64,000 nt of DNA. Origin: Ignavibacteria bacterium (GTDB lineage Bacteria > Bacteroidota > Ignavibacteria > Kapaibacteriales > Kapaibacteriaceae). The notes beneath the pieces are model-generated. The model saw only the letters and a list, made by a program, of their open reading frames with translations, was not told the DNA's origin and made no database searches. The translations under genes and the position numbers were made by a program. Positions 53,431-61,105 of the stretch are shown piece by piece. Each line of letters opens with the position of its first letter. Position 1 is the stretch's first letter. The stretch lies in assembly GCA_013204605.1 (NCBI GenBank), contig JABMNI010000056.1:21032-85031 (forward strand), in the 5' to 3' direction.

Positions 53431-53702
53431 TGAAGAACAAGATAATTCTATATCGTCGGAATGAACGAGCCGAACACAAGTATATATGTGTTGCAGACGA
53501 GATCGTAGTTAAGCCCGAAAAAAATATTTTAATGAATGTTGAATTGAGGAAGTTAGTGGGTGTCGCAAAAATTGCGCCGACCACTCAACGATACGTCATT
53601 CCGACACCGTTTCGCAGAGGTTTCGAACACCTAATCTCGAGACGGCCTTCCATCGTGTGTCAGAATAGCATTGGCCAACACTCAAAATTGGGGTTATCAT
53701 GA
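53430..53702 (+). CDS. Small unknown protein between hsdM and hsdS
   Basis: A 90-residue frame overlapping hsdM (TAATG) and hsdS (ATGA at 53699), which suggests translational coupling. The first half (ILYRRNERAEHKYICVADEI) could be a real protein, but the second half runs through a stretch beginning CGTCATTCCGACACC (about 53,598) and ending with a partly complementary GTGTCAGAATAGC, an imperfect inverted repeat of the kind found in intergenic repeats. The frame may thus be a small gene extended through repeat DNA or mere read-through between hsdM and hsdS. I recognise no family. Confidence 0.4.
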   Translation: MKNKIILYRRNERAEHKYICVADEIVVKPEKNILMNVELRKLVGVAKIAPTTQRYVIPTPFRRGFEHLISRRPSIVCQNSIGQHSKLGLS

Positions 53703-54889
53703 AGCCAGGTTGGGAAGTGAAGAAGCTTGGGGATGTGTTGGAGATACAAAATGGATACGCGTTCGATTCAAAACAGTTTTCAAACGAACTGGGAACGCCA
53801 TTGATAAGAATAAGAGACATTAAATCTGGTGTGCGAACAAAGACAAACTTCAATGGCCAGTTTGATAAGAAATACTTGGTGGAGTCAGGTGACTACTTGA
53901 TTGGGATGGACGGAGAATTTGGTTGTTATGAATGGAATGGACCAAACGCACTTTTGAACCAGCGAGTATGTCGCTTGCATAAATTTACATCCCAACTCCA
54001 CCCTAGATTCGTTCTGTACGGAATTAATAAGTATTTGAAGGCTATTGAAGATGTTACGGCATTTACGACCGTTAAACACATCTCTTCGACTCAAATACTA
54101 AAAATTGAAATCCCCCTCCCACCCCTTCCCGAACAACAGCGCATCGTCGCCATCCTTGACCAAGTCTTCGCCGCCATAGCCAAGGCAAAGGCCAACGCTG
54201 AACAAAACCTCAAGAACGCCAAAGAACTCTTTGAGAGCTACCTGCAGGGGGTGTTTGAGAAGAAGGGTGAGGGATGGGAGCGTATAAGACTCGGTGACGT
54301 TTGTAAGATAAACGATGGAACACATCATTCACCGAAAAACACGGCTGAGGGTCAGTTTATGTATATCACGGCAAAAAACATTAAGCCATATCACATAGAC
54401 TTGACTAAAATTTCATACCTAACTGAAGCAGACCACAGGGCAATCTTTGCACGTTGTGCGCCAGTAAAGGGTGACGTATTATACATTAAAGACGGTGCGA
54501 CAGCTGGCATTGCGGCAGTGAATACCCTAGATGAGGAGTTTTCACTGCTTTCTAGTGTCGCTTTGCTGAAGTGCTCAGCGAAAGTATTGAATACTTTCTT
54601 AGTTCATTATATGAATAGCACAATAGGTAAGAAGAACTTTATGGGATATATAGATGGTGCAGCCATCACTAGAATTACTCTCATTAAGATGAAAGACGTT
54701 TGCTTTTCAATACCTTCGTTTACCACACAACAGACCATAGTTCGCGATCTAGAGATGCTCGCAGCCGAGACTAGCAAACTTGAAGGCATCTATAAATCAA
54801 AATTATCCGACCTGGAGGAGCTGAAGAAGTCGATATTGCAGAAGGCGTTTGCGGGGGAGTTGGGAAGTAAAATAATAGAAGTCTCATGA
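53699..54889 (+). CDS. hsdS: Type I restriction specificity subunit (HsdS)
   Basis: A 396-residue protein with two target recognition domains. The first begins WEVKKLGDVLEIQNGYAFDS and the second WERIRLGDVCKINDGTHHSP, each followed by a conserved helical region: LPPLPEQQRIVAILDQVFAA with NAKELFESYLQ, and FTTQQTIVRDLEMLAAETSK with LKKSILQKAFAGEL. Each half would read one part of a bipartite target sequence. Length is normal for a full HsdS. It overlaps the small gene before it and the next gene (ATGA at 54886-54889). Confidence 0.94.
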   Translation: MKPGWEVKKLGDVLEIQNGYAFDSKQFSNELGTPLIRIRDIKSGVRTKTNFNGQFDKKYLVESGDYLIGMDGEFGCYEWNGPNALLNQRVCRLHKFTSQLHPRFVLYGINKYLKAIEDVTAFTTVKHISSTQILKIEIPLPPLPEQQRIVAILDQVFAAIAKAKANAEQNLKNAKELFESYLQGVFEKKGEGWERIRLGDVCKINDGTHHSPKNTAEGQFMYITAKNIKPYHIDLTKISYLTEADHRAIFARCAPVKGDVLYIKDGATAGIAAVNTLDEEFSLLSSVALLKCSAKVLNTFLVHYMNSTIGKKNFMGYIDGAAITRITLIKMKDVCFSIPSFTTQQTIVRDLEMLAAETSKLEGIYKSKLSDLEELKKSILQKAFAGELGSKIIEVS

Positions 54890-55797
54890 TAGAAGAAGGT
54901 AAAGACACAGATTGCAAATCGCTTAGATTCCTCCGTGGTAACCAAACTGACTGGAATGAATTGGCTAAGGATTGCGCTTGTTTCGCGAATGCTCAAGGGG
55001 GCATGATTCTGATTGGTATAGAAGATGGTGAAAAATTACCACCCGTCACGCAATCTACTGTTGACCGAAATTTCCCTGATCTCATTCAGAAAAACATCGG
55101 TCATCGTACGATAAATGTAGGCTTGATAGTCACTATAGAGGTCGCTGAGAATAATGCCGAGTACATAAGAGTACAGGTCTTGAGAAGTGCTCAAACCATC
55201 GCGTCGACTACGGATGGCAAGTACTATATTAGAGTTCACGATGAATGTAAGCCCGTACCGCCAGATGAAATGGCTCGTTTGGCAGCGGATGAGAGCGCCT
55301 TTGTTTGGGAGGTGCAAACTAACAGACGTGTTCCGGAAAACAGCTGCGACATGATTAAACGATTGGCTTTCTTACGAGATATTAGGGGTTCTCAAAGAGT
55401 TAGCGACTTTGTAAAGCAAAAAAGCGACGACGAAGAAACTGGGTTAAGAAATTGGCTTGGCCGATTGGTAGATATGGAGTTGGTTGTTAGGACTGGCAAA
55501 GCAAAGGGGACTCAATACTCTATAAATCCAGAATTTGTAAGAAAAATCAATTTTAAAGGGAAAACCACCCTTAAGAACATTGAGGACCATCGACTGGTTG
55601 AGCCTAACTATAAGGACTTAGAAGCATATCCGAACAGCGGTTTTGGTGAAATCCATCGGCGCATTGGCCTCGAAATCAGTCCCTCTAAAGTTAAGAGAAT
55701 GCTTAAGGCTATGGTAATTAAGGCTATTATCGACGCGACGGGTACTAGAAAGTGGACTAGGTATTCTATTAAGCAAAGCATGCAAGAAAACGACTAA
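54886..55797 (+). CDS. AlbA_2 (Schlafen-type) domain protein inside the restriction operon
   Basis: A 303-residue protein overlapping hsdS by four bases. Residues about 10-135 form an AlbA_2/Schlafen-like putative DNA-binding domain: CKSLRFLRGNQTDWNELAKD, CACFANAQGGMILIGIEDGE, then YIRVHDECKPVPPDEMARLA. The C-terminal half contains winged-helix-like stretches (LRNWLGRLVDMELVVRTGKA; FGEIHRRIGLEISPSKVKRM). Such proteins often accompany type I and other restriction systems, sometimes as regulators or accessory effectors; the function here is unknown. It is followed by 137 bases of non-coding DNA and then a disrupted gene. Confidence 0.75.
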   Translation: MIEEGKDTDCKSLRFLRGNQTDWNELAKDCACFANAQGGMILIGIEDGEKLPPVTQSTVDRNFPDLIQKNIGHRTINVGLIVTIEVAENNAEYIRVQVLRSAQTIASTTDGKYYIRVHDECKPVPPDEMARLAADESAFVWEVQTNRRVPENSCDMIKRLAFLRDIRGSQRVSDFVKQKSDDEETGLRNWLGRLVDMELVVRTGKAKGTQYSINPEFVRKINFKGKTTLKNIEDHRLVEPNYKDLEAYPNSGFGEIHRRIGLEISPSKVKRMLKAMVIKAIIDATGTRKWTRYSIKQSMQEND

Positions 55798-55934
55798 ATC
55801 TTTATAAGAATGCTTTATAAAACGCTCTATAGAATTTGGTGCGAAACCGAATGGGTTTTGTTTGAGGAAGTACGTTTCCATAAACTTGCTAACTATTGAG
55901 ACGAACAAATCAATGACCCACACCTCATAGACAA

Positions 55935-56611
55935 ATGATTATGGCACAATCAAGCATCGAATGGACGGAGATGACCTGGAACCCAACCACGGGTTGCGAT
56001 AAACTGTCGGCGGGTTGCAAGTTCTGTTACGCTGAAGTAATGACCAGACGCCTGAAAGCCATGGGATTGGAAAAGTATTCGAACGGTTTTGACATTACTA
56101 TTCATGAAAATGAACTGGAGACTCCCTATACGTGGAAGAAGTCTCGAATGGTGTTTGTGAACTCCATGAGCGATCTGTTCCATAACGATGTTCCCGTCGA
56201 GTTCATTCAGAAAGTTTTCAAGGTGATAAAGGAGAACCCTCAGCATGTGTTTCAAATATTAACAAAGCGTGCAGATGTACTGTTAGAGTATGATAATAAG
56301 GGTCTGCTAGAATGGACTCATAATATTTGGATGGGTGTCTCAGTAGAAAGCGAAAAGTTCATGGAGAGGATTGCGTTGCTGCAACAAACGCACGCTCGTA
56401 CGAAATTTCTGAGTTGTGAGCCACTGATTGGCCCCTTGCCAAGAATGAATTTGAAGGGAATTGATTGGGCGATCGTAGGCGGAGAGAGCGGCCGGACGCC
56501 AAGACCAATGCAAAAGGAATGGGTAGAAGACATTACACAACAAAGAAAGCTGGGAATTTGCTTAACGGTAAGAAGTATTTAGAAATGCCAGAAGTTATTA
56601 AAGCTGCATGA
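55935..56611 (+). pseudogene. DUF5131 (phage Gp37/Gp68-like) gene broken by a deletion and frameshift
   Basis: The frame from 55935 encodes 215 residues that match the radical-SAM-like DUF5131 family: IEWTEMTWNPTTGCDKLSAG, CKFCYAEVMTRRL, VFVNSMSDLFHNDVP, FLSCEPLIGPL and DWAIVGGESGRTPRPM. After DIT the reading frame goes out of register and stops at 56582. In another frame, bases 56540-56611 read TKKAGNLLNGKKYLEMPEVI then KAA and a stop, which matches the usual C-terminus. About 17 residues (the FFFKQWGG region) are missing between. The old stop overlaps the ATG of hsdR, the coupling typical of a former intact operon. I conclude a recent inactivation. Confidence 0.8.
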
Positions 56612-59013
56612 ACGAAGCAGAAACCAGAGCCGAACTTATTGATGTTGCATTGAGAGATGCTGGATGGGGCGTTGTGCCTGACACGCGCGTGCGACGCGAG
56701 TTTCCGATTACGGTAGGTCGACTTCAAGGTAGTGGGCGGCGTGGTTCGACTCTGGAGGCGGACTATGTTTTGGTTTACAAGAATCAGAAACTTGCAATTA
56801 TTGAAGCGAAGTCTGTTACAGCTCAGCCGACGGAGGGTCTGGCGCAGGCAAAGAATTATGCGCGGCTACTTAAGGTGCGACTAGCGTATGCTACGAATGG
56901 CCGACAGTACTATTCGGTGGATATGGAAACGGGTAGAGAGGGTCCGGTGGACCGTCTGCCAACGCCCGACGAGTTATGGTCGCTAACCCATGCAACGGTT
57001 AACGTATGGCGTGATGCTTTTGCGTCCGTTCCGTTTTCCGACAAGGGTGGTACCTGGCCGCCGCGATACTACCAGGAGAATGCAGTTAATGCGGCGTTGA
57101 ATGCGATATCGGATGGGAAGGATAGAATTCTACTGACGCTGGCTACTGGCACAGGAAAGACTTCGATTGCTTTTCACATTGCATGGAAATTGTTTGAATC
57201 GAAATGGAACCTGAAAGATTGGCGAGATGGGGAAGCCCCCTCCCGAAGACCGCGAATACTTTTTCTTGCCGATAGAAATATTCTTGCGAATCAGGCCTTT
57301 AATGAGTTCACTTCTTTTAGTGCGTTTCCGGATGATGGGCTGACGCGGATTAGACCCGATGAAATTCGTGAGAAGAAAGCGGTGCCAAAAAATGGAAGCG
57401 TGTTTTTTACGATTTTTCAGACATTTATGTCGGGCGTTGATAGCGCAGGAGAGCCGAAGCCCTACTTCGGTGAGTATCCGCCGGATTTTTTCGACTTCAT
57501 AGTGATTGATGAGTGTCACCGTGGTGGTGCGAACGACGAAAGTACGTGGCGGGACATTCTGGAATACTTCTCGCCGGCGGTGCAGCTTGGTTTGACGGCT
57601 ACGCCCAAACGCAAGGACAATGTAGACACCTACCGATACTTTGGTGAGCCGGTTTATACATACGCATTGAAAGAGGGAATCAATGACGGATTCTTAACGC
57701 CGTTCAAGGTGCGCCAGATAACGTCGAGCATGGACGAGTATGTGATTGCAGTGGATGATGAGGTGGTTGAAGGGGAGATTGAAGTTGGCTATGTGGTAAC
57801 GCAAAGAGACTTTAACGTGACCGTAGAAATTGAGCAACGTGAACGCGAACGTGTGAAGCAATTCATGAGTGAGATAAACCAGAAAGAGAAGACGTTGGTG
57901 TTTTGCGCTAACCAGGCGCACGCGTTGATGGTACGTGACATTATCAATCAGCAGAAGTTGAGCAGTAGTCCGGATTACTGTCACAGAGTTACTGCCGACG
58001 ACGGCAAACTAGGCGAACAACACCTGCTGGATTTCCAGGACAACGAGAGGTCTATCCCTACGATTCTCACCACGTCGCAAAAACTATCGACCGGTGTTGA
58101 TGCCCGGAACATTCGCAACATCGTGTTGATGCGTCCAATAAATTCGATGATCGAATTCAAACAGATCATAGGTCGCGGCACACGTCTGTACGATGGCAAG
58201 GATTACTTCACGATTTACGACTTCGAAAAAGCCCATCACCACTTTGCCGATCCTGAATGGGATGGCGAGCCCCTTGCCCCCGAGCCATGTGATGTTTGCG
58301 GACAACTACCATGTATATGTGTGAAAGGGGCTTCCCAGCCGTGCGGTGTGTGTGGCAAAACACCATGCGAGTGCGAACTCGATTACGAACCATGCGACGA
58401 GTGCGGCCACTCGCCATGCACCTGTGAGAAGAAGCCTAAGGTGCGAGTGAAGTTAAGCGACGGCACAGCGCGCAGCATTCAGCACTACGTAACCACTTCG
58501 TATTGGGATGAAAGGGGCACACCAGTATCGGCTGCGGAATTCTTAAAAATATTGTTTGGAGAGTTGCCAAGCTTTTTTCAAAGCGAAGACGAGTTACGTG
58601 AATTATGGAGCGACCCTGAAACCAGAGCGGGTCTGCTGAAGGGTCTAGCGGATAAAGGGTTTGGTTTGGACCAACTCAAAGAAATGCAACAAATTATCAA
58701 CGCCGAAAACAGCGACCTGTTCGACGTTCTAGCCTATGTGCGTTACCATTCGCCAACTGAAACACGTGAGCAACGCGCGGAGCGCGCCAAGGCGTTGTCG
58801 TCTGAAAAATTTGACACCAAGTATCAAACCTTCATCTCCTTTGTGTTGGGTCATTACGTGCAGGTCGGCGTAGAAGAACTCAGTCCCGACAAACTCAAAC
58901 AACTATTGCAACTGCAATACAAAACCATCCACGATGCCCAAAAGCAGCTCGGGGAAACGCGAGATATTGGCAAGGCGTTTAGGGAGTTTCAGAAGTATTT
59001 GTATGTGCGGTAA
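56608..59013 (+). CDS. hsdR: Type I restriction endonuclease subunit R (HsdR)
   Basis: An 801-residue motor and nuclease subunit. The PD-(D/E)xK nuclease is at the N-terminus (ADYVLVYKNQKLAIIEAKS). A SF2 helicase follows with TLATGTGKTSIAFHIAWK (Walker A), IVIDECHRGG (DECH box), GLTATPKRKDN, and IGRGTRLYDGKDYF. Between the helicase and the C-terminal helical domain there is a cysteine-rich insert of about 55 residues with three related units, PCDVCGQLPCIC, PCGVCGKTPCEC and PCDECGHSPCTC. The C-terminal 300 residues are the usual HsdR end with KFDTKYQTFISFVL. The catalytic residues look intact. Its start overlaps the end of the disrupted DUF5131 gene. Confidence 0.95.
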   Translation: MNEAETRAELIDVALRDAGWGVVPDTRVRREFPITVGRLQGSGRRGSTLEADYVLVYKNQKLAIIEAKSVTAQPTEGLAQAKNYARLLKVRLAYATNGRQYYSVDMETGREGPVDRLPTPDELWSLTHATVNVWRDAFASVPFSDKGGTWPPRYYQENAVNAALNAISDGKDRILLTLATGTGKTSIAFHIAWKLFESKWNLKDWRDGEAPSRRPRILFLADRNILANQAFNEFTSFSAFPDDGLTRIRPDEIREKKAVPKNGSVFFTIFQTFMSGVDSAGEPKPYFGEYPPDFFDFIVIDECHRGGANDESTWRDILEYFSPAVQLGLTATPKRKDNVDTYRYFGEPVYTYALKEGINDGFLTPFKVRQITSSMDEYVIAVDDEVVEGEIEVGYVVTQRDFNVTVEIEQRERERVKQFMSEINQKEKTLVFCANQAHALMVRDIINQQKLSSSPDYCHRVTADDGKLGEQHLLDFQDNERSIPTILTTSQKLSTGVDARNIRNIVLMRPINSMIEFKQIIGRGTRLYDGKDYFTIYDFEKAHHHFADPEWDGEPLAPEPCDVCGQLPCICVKGASQPCGVCGKTPCECELDYEPCDECGHSPCTCEKKPKVRVKLSDGTARSIQHYVTTSYWDERGTPVSAAEFLKILFGELPSFFQSEDELRELWSDPETRAGLLKGLADKGFGLDQLKEMQQIINAENSDLFDVLAYVRYHSPTETREQRAERAKALSSEKFDTKYQTFISFVLGHYVQVGVEELSPDKLKQLLQLQYKTIHDAQKQLGETRDIGKAFREFQKYLYVR

Positions 59014-59018
59014 GACAA

Positions 59019-59173
59019 ATGTGAAAATGTGCAAATCTGAGAATGGGCAATGCAAATTTGTAAATGTGGAAATCTGAGAATGGCAATGCCAATGCTCTAA
59101 TACACGCAAACTATCTTCGAGTAAGGGCGACGCATGCGTCGCCCGGAGAAAACGACCGGGTCAAATCGTCCGG
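59019..59173 (+). repeat. Family A and CCGGG repeats including a 94-bp element found again at 60,759
   Basis: Family A words (TGTGAAAATGTGCAAATCTG and others) are followed by a 94-bp stretch at 59,059-59,152 that is identical to 60,759-60,852. It contains the 20-bp perfect palindrome GGGCGACGCATGCGTCGCCC (59,125-59,144). CCGGG units continue into the 3' end of the acetyltransferase gene. Confidence 0.9.
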
Positions 59174-59652
59174 GTCAGCACCACTACCGTCAAGATCTGG
59201 CCATCGATCTCCTTCTGTACTTCGCGCAGTGGGGAAGCCCCTTGCCGCACATAAAATTGCTCGGCGGGATTGCCCTTGATTACTTGGATGTGAAGTGTTG
59301 CGACGTCTGTGGCGCGCAGAAAACCCACGGCCCACTGCATGAGGGCGGTGCCGATGCCGTTGCGGAGGTGGTTGGGATGCACGTACATGGCGCGAAGTTC
59401 GGAGGCGTTGGGTGTGCGGTCGACCCGAGATGCGGTTAGGAGTGCGAAGCCGAGGAGGTGCGAGGATTGGCGGACGCAACAGAGGTGGTAGGGTGCGGCG
59501 GAAATGTTGTTCCAATACTGCTGGTAGGTATGCGGGTCGGAGCTTGCGCCGTGGAGTTCGGGATGGGCGTGCCTGAACGACGCACGATGAACGGGGATGA
59601 CCTCATGTATGAGTTCTGGTGTAAGGGGGCTTTCTGTTAGCGTGTATTCCAT
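59161..59652 (-). CDS. GNAT acetyltransferase
   Basis: A 163-residue N-acetyltransferase of the GNAT superfamily, starting at 59652 (MEYTLTESPLTPELIHEVIP). A possible longer frame to 59706 is less likely. Motif A is visible as LRAMYVHPNHLRNGIGTALM, where the cofactor loop R-x-x-G-x-G/A is intact, and the rest as TLHIQVIKGNPAEQFYVRQG. The very last residues (TRTI and the stop) are encoded by a CCGGG repeat unit, so the repeat has replaced or supplied the natural end. The substrate is not known. It lies between two copies of the 94-bp repeat, together with HigBA. Confidence 0.85.
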   Translation of the reverse strand: MEYTLTESPLTPELIHEVIPVHRASFRHAHPELHGASSDPHTYQQYWNNISAAPYHLCCVRQSSHLLGFALLTASRVDRTPNASELRAMYVHPNHLRNGIGTALMQWAVGFLRATDVATLHIQVIKGNPAEQFYVRQGASPLREVQKEIDGQILTVVVLTRTI

Positions 59653-59732
59653 GGCGGTTCTTGATGGGAAGCTCAAATTACAACGACAGGGAAAGATTAG
59701 AATCAAAGATTGAGGATTAAAAATTAAAAATT

Positions 59733-59785
59733 CACCGGGTCAAAACGACCGGGAGAAAACGACCGAAAAAAGGCCGGGGAAGCCG
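59733..59785 (+). repeat. CCGGG tandem units (14-bp period)
   Basis: CACCGGGTCAAAAC, GACCGGGAGAAAAC, GACCGAAAAAA and GGCCGGGGAAGCC follow in line after the acetyltransferase gene start region, upstream of HigBA. Confidence 0.8.
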
Positions 59786-59911
59786 CCAGGACCTCAGAAA
59801 ACCTGAAAAAGTCACAAAACCCAGACACTACACCACAATACTGTATTGGATACTCCAAAAAATAAGTTCCCAAAAAGGGAATAAATTCTGTGATTGTAAT
59901 TATCGGAACTC

Positions 59912-59919
59912 TATATTTG
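59912..59919 (+). promoter_or_regulatory. Candidate -7 box before higB
   Basis: TATATTTG matches the Bacteroidota -7 consensus TAnnTTTG and ends one base before the higB ATG, with ATTG near 59,895 as a possible -33 element. The transcript would be nearly leaderless. Confidence 0.35.
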
Positions 59920-59920
59920 T

Positions 59921-60214
59921 ATGAAGGTTGTTGGCCGGCAAAAAATAGACGTTGGAATGAAGGATTTTCCTGTTGCGCGGCAGCCACTACTTGCGTGGTT
60001 GAACGAAATGGAGCATGCTAGTTGGCAGAATCCCAATGAGTTGAAAGAACAGTTTGGAGTGGCGAGCATTTTGAAAGCAGGTAGGGTGGTGTTTAATATC
60101 TGCGGAAATAAGTACCGACTTATTGTGCAGATCAGTTACGAAATGGGTATTGTGAACGTGAGGTTTTTTGGAACCCATGCTGAGTACGATAAAGTGGATG
60201 CGCAGATAATCTGA
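59921..60214 (+). CDS. higB: HigB-family toxin
   Basis: A 97-residue protein of the HigB/RelE-like toxin family, which cleaves mRNA at the ribosome. The N-terminal helices include WLNEMEHASWQNPNELKEQF, followed by strands GRVVFNICGNKYRLIVQISY and IVNVRFFGTHAEYDKVDAQI, the typical HigB end. The toxin gene precedes the antitoxin gene, as is usual for this subfamily. It lies between two copies of a 94-bp exact repeat. A promoter-like TATATTTG is directly upstream. Confidence 0.92.
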   Translation: MKVVGRQKIDVGMKDFPVARQPLLAWLNEMEHASWQNPNELKEQFGVASILKAGRVVFNICGNKYRLIVQISYEMGIVNVRFFGTHAEYDKVDAQII

Positions 60215-60223
60215 GAGATAAAT

Positions 60224-60652
60224 ATGAAACCAAGAATTATAAAGACGGCGGAACATCATGCGGCTGCGTTGGCGCGCATAGACGAGATATTCGAAGCCAA
60301 ACCCGAAACTGCACAGGGGATTGAGTTGGAGTTGCTGGTAGCGCTTGTGGAAATGTATGAAAAGAAAAAGTTTCCGCAGGAGCTGCCTACGCCAATTGAG
60401 GCTATAAAATTTAGGATGGAGCAGCAGGGGTTGAAGGCGAAGGATTTGGTGAGGTACATGGGGAGTGCCGCTAAGGTGTCGGAGGTGCTAAGCGGAAAGC
60501 GGATGCTGAGTACTAACATGATTCGGCGTCTGGTGGATGGACTTGGAATTCCCGCCGAAGTGTTGCTGCAAAAAGCTGAGGTTGGATCGCCGCTTCGTCG
60601 CATGCCAAGCACGAAAAGGAATTCTCGTCTTACGGGGCATGCCCAAAAGTAA
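60224..60652 (+). CDS. higA: HigA-family antitoxin
   Basis: A 142-residue antitoxin starting nine bases after higB. The N-terminal part neutralises the toxin (RIIKTAEHHAAALARIDEIF), and a helix-turn-helix lies at residues about 62-115 (IEAIKFRMEQQGLKAKDLVR, then YMGSAAKVSEVLSGKRMLST). The C-terminal 20 residues (SPLRRMPSTKRNSRLTGHAQ) extend beyond the usual family end, and the frame runs on into a repeat-like region. It would repress its own operon together with HigB. Family and partner are clear. Confidence 0.9.
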   Translation: MKPRIIKTAEHHAAALARIDEIFEAKPETAQGIELELLVALVEMYEKKKFPQELPTPIEAIKFRMEQQGLKAKDLVRYMGSAAKVSEVLSGKRMLSTNMIRRLVDGLGIPAEVLLQKAEVGSPLRRMPSTKRNSRLTGHAQK

Positions 60653-60719
60653 CAACCGGGGAGCGAAACCCAATGTGGAGAATGTGCCCTTCGCTACGCC
60701 CAGGGTGACAAGACTAATA

Positions 60720-60899
60720 TGAGAATTTGATGATCTGAGAATGCCAATCAGTCCAATGTGTAAATGTGGAAATCTGAGAATGGCAATGCCAATGCTCTAA
60801 TACACGCAAACTATCTTCGAGTAAGGGCGACGCATGCGTCGCCCGGAGAAAATGTCCCGGAGAAAAACGACCGGGTCAAAACGAACGGGTCAAATCAAC
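60720..60899 (+). repeat. Second 94-bp copy with family A and CCGGG units
   Basis: Family A words and the 94-bp exact repeat (60,759-60,852) with its 20-bp palindrome (60,825-60,844) run into CCGGG units of 14-bp period. Confidence 0.9.
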
Positions 60900-60978
60900 C
60901 GCATCATAGTTCCGAAAAACACAGGAATACTTCAAAAATGCGCTAAAAACCGTCGAAACATGCTCAAAACGCCAATAT

Positions 60979-61079
60979 CTTTACACGTTATTTCGATATG
61001 TAAAGAAAAATAGCATATCTTTACACGTCATAAGGATATGTAAAGAAAATGGCATAAATCTTACATATCAATTGGATTG
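60979..61079 (+). promoter_or_regulatory. Operator-like repeats before the Fic gene (two inverted repeats, third degenerate)
   Basis: The arms CTTTACA and TGTAAAG at 60,979-60,985/60,999-61,005 and 61,019-61,025/61,039-61,045 form two inverted repeats spaced exactly 40 bases. A weaker third copy (TCTTACATA...GCGTAA) follows at the same spacing. The 40-base period places the sites on the same face of the helix, as expected for cooperative repressor binding. Confidence 0.55.
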
Positions 61080-61105
61080 CGTAAAAATAATGGGAATTGC
61101 TTACA

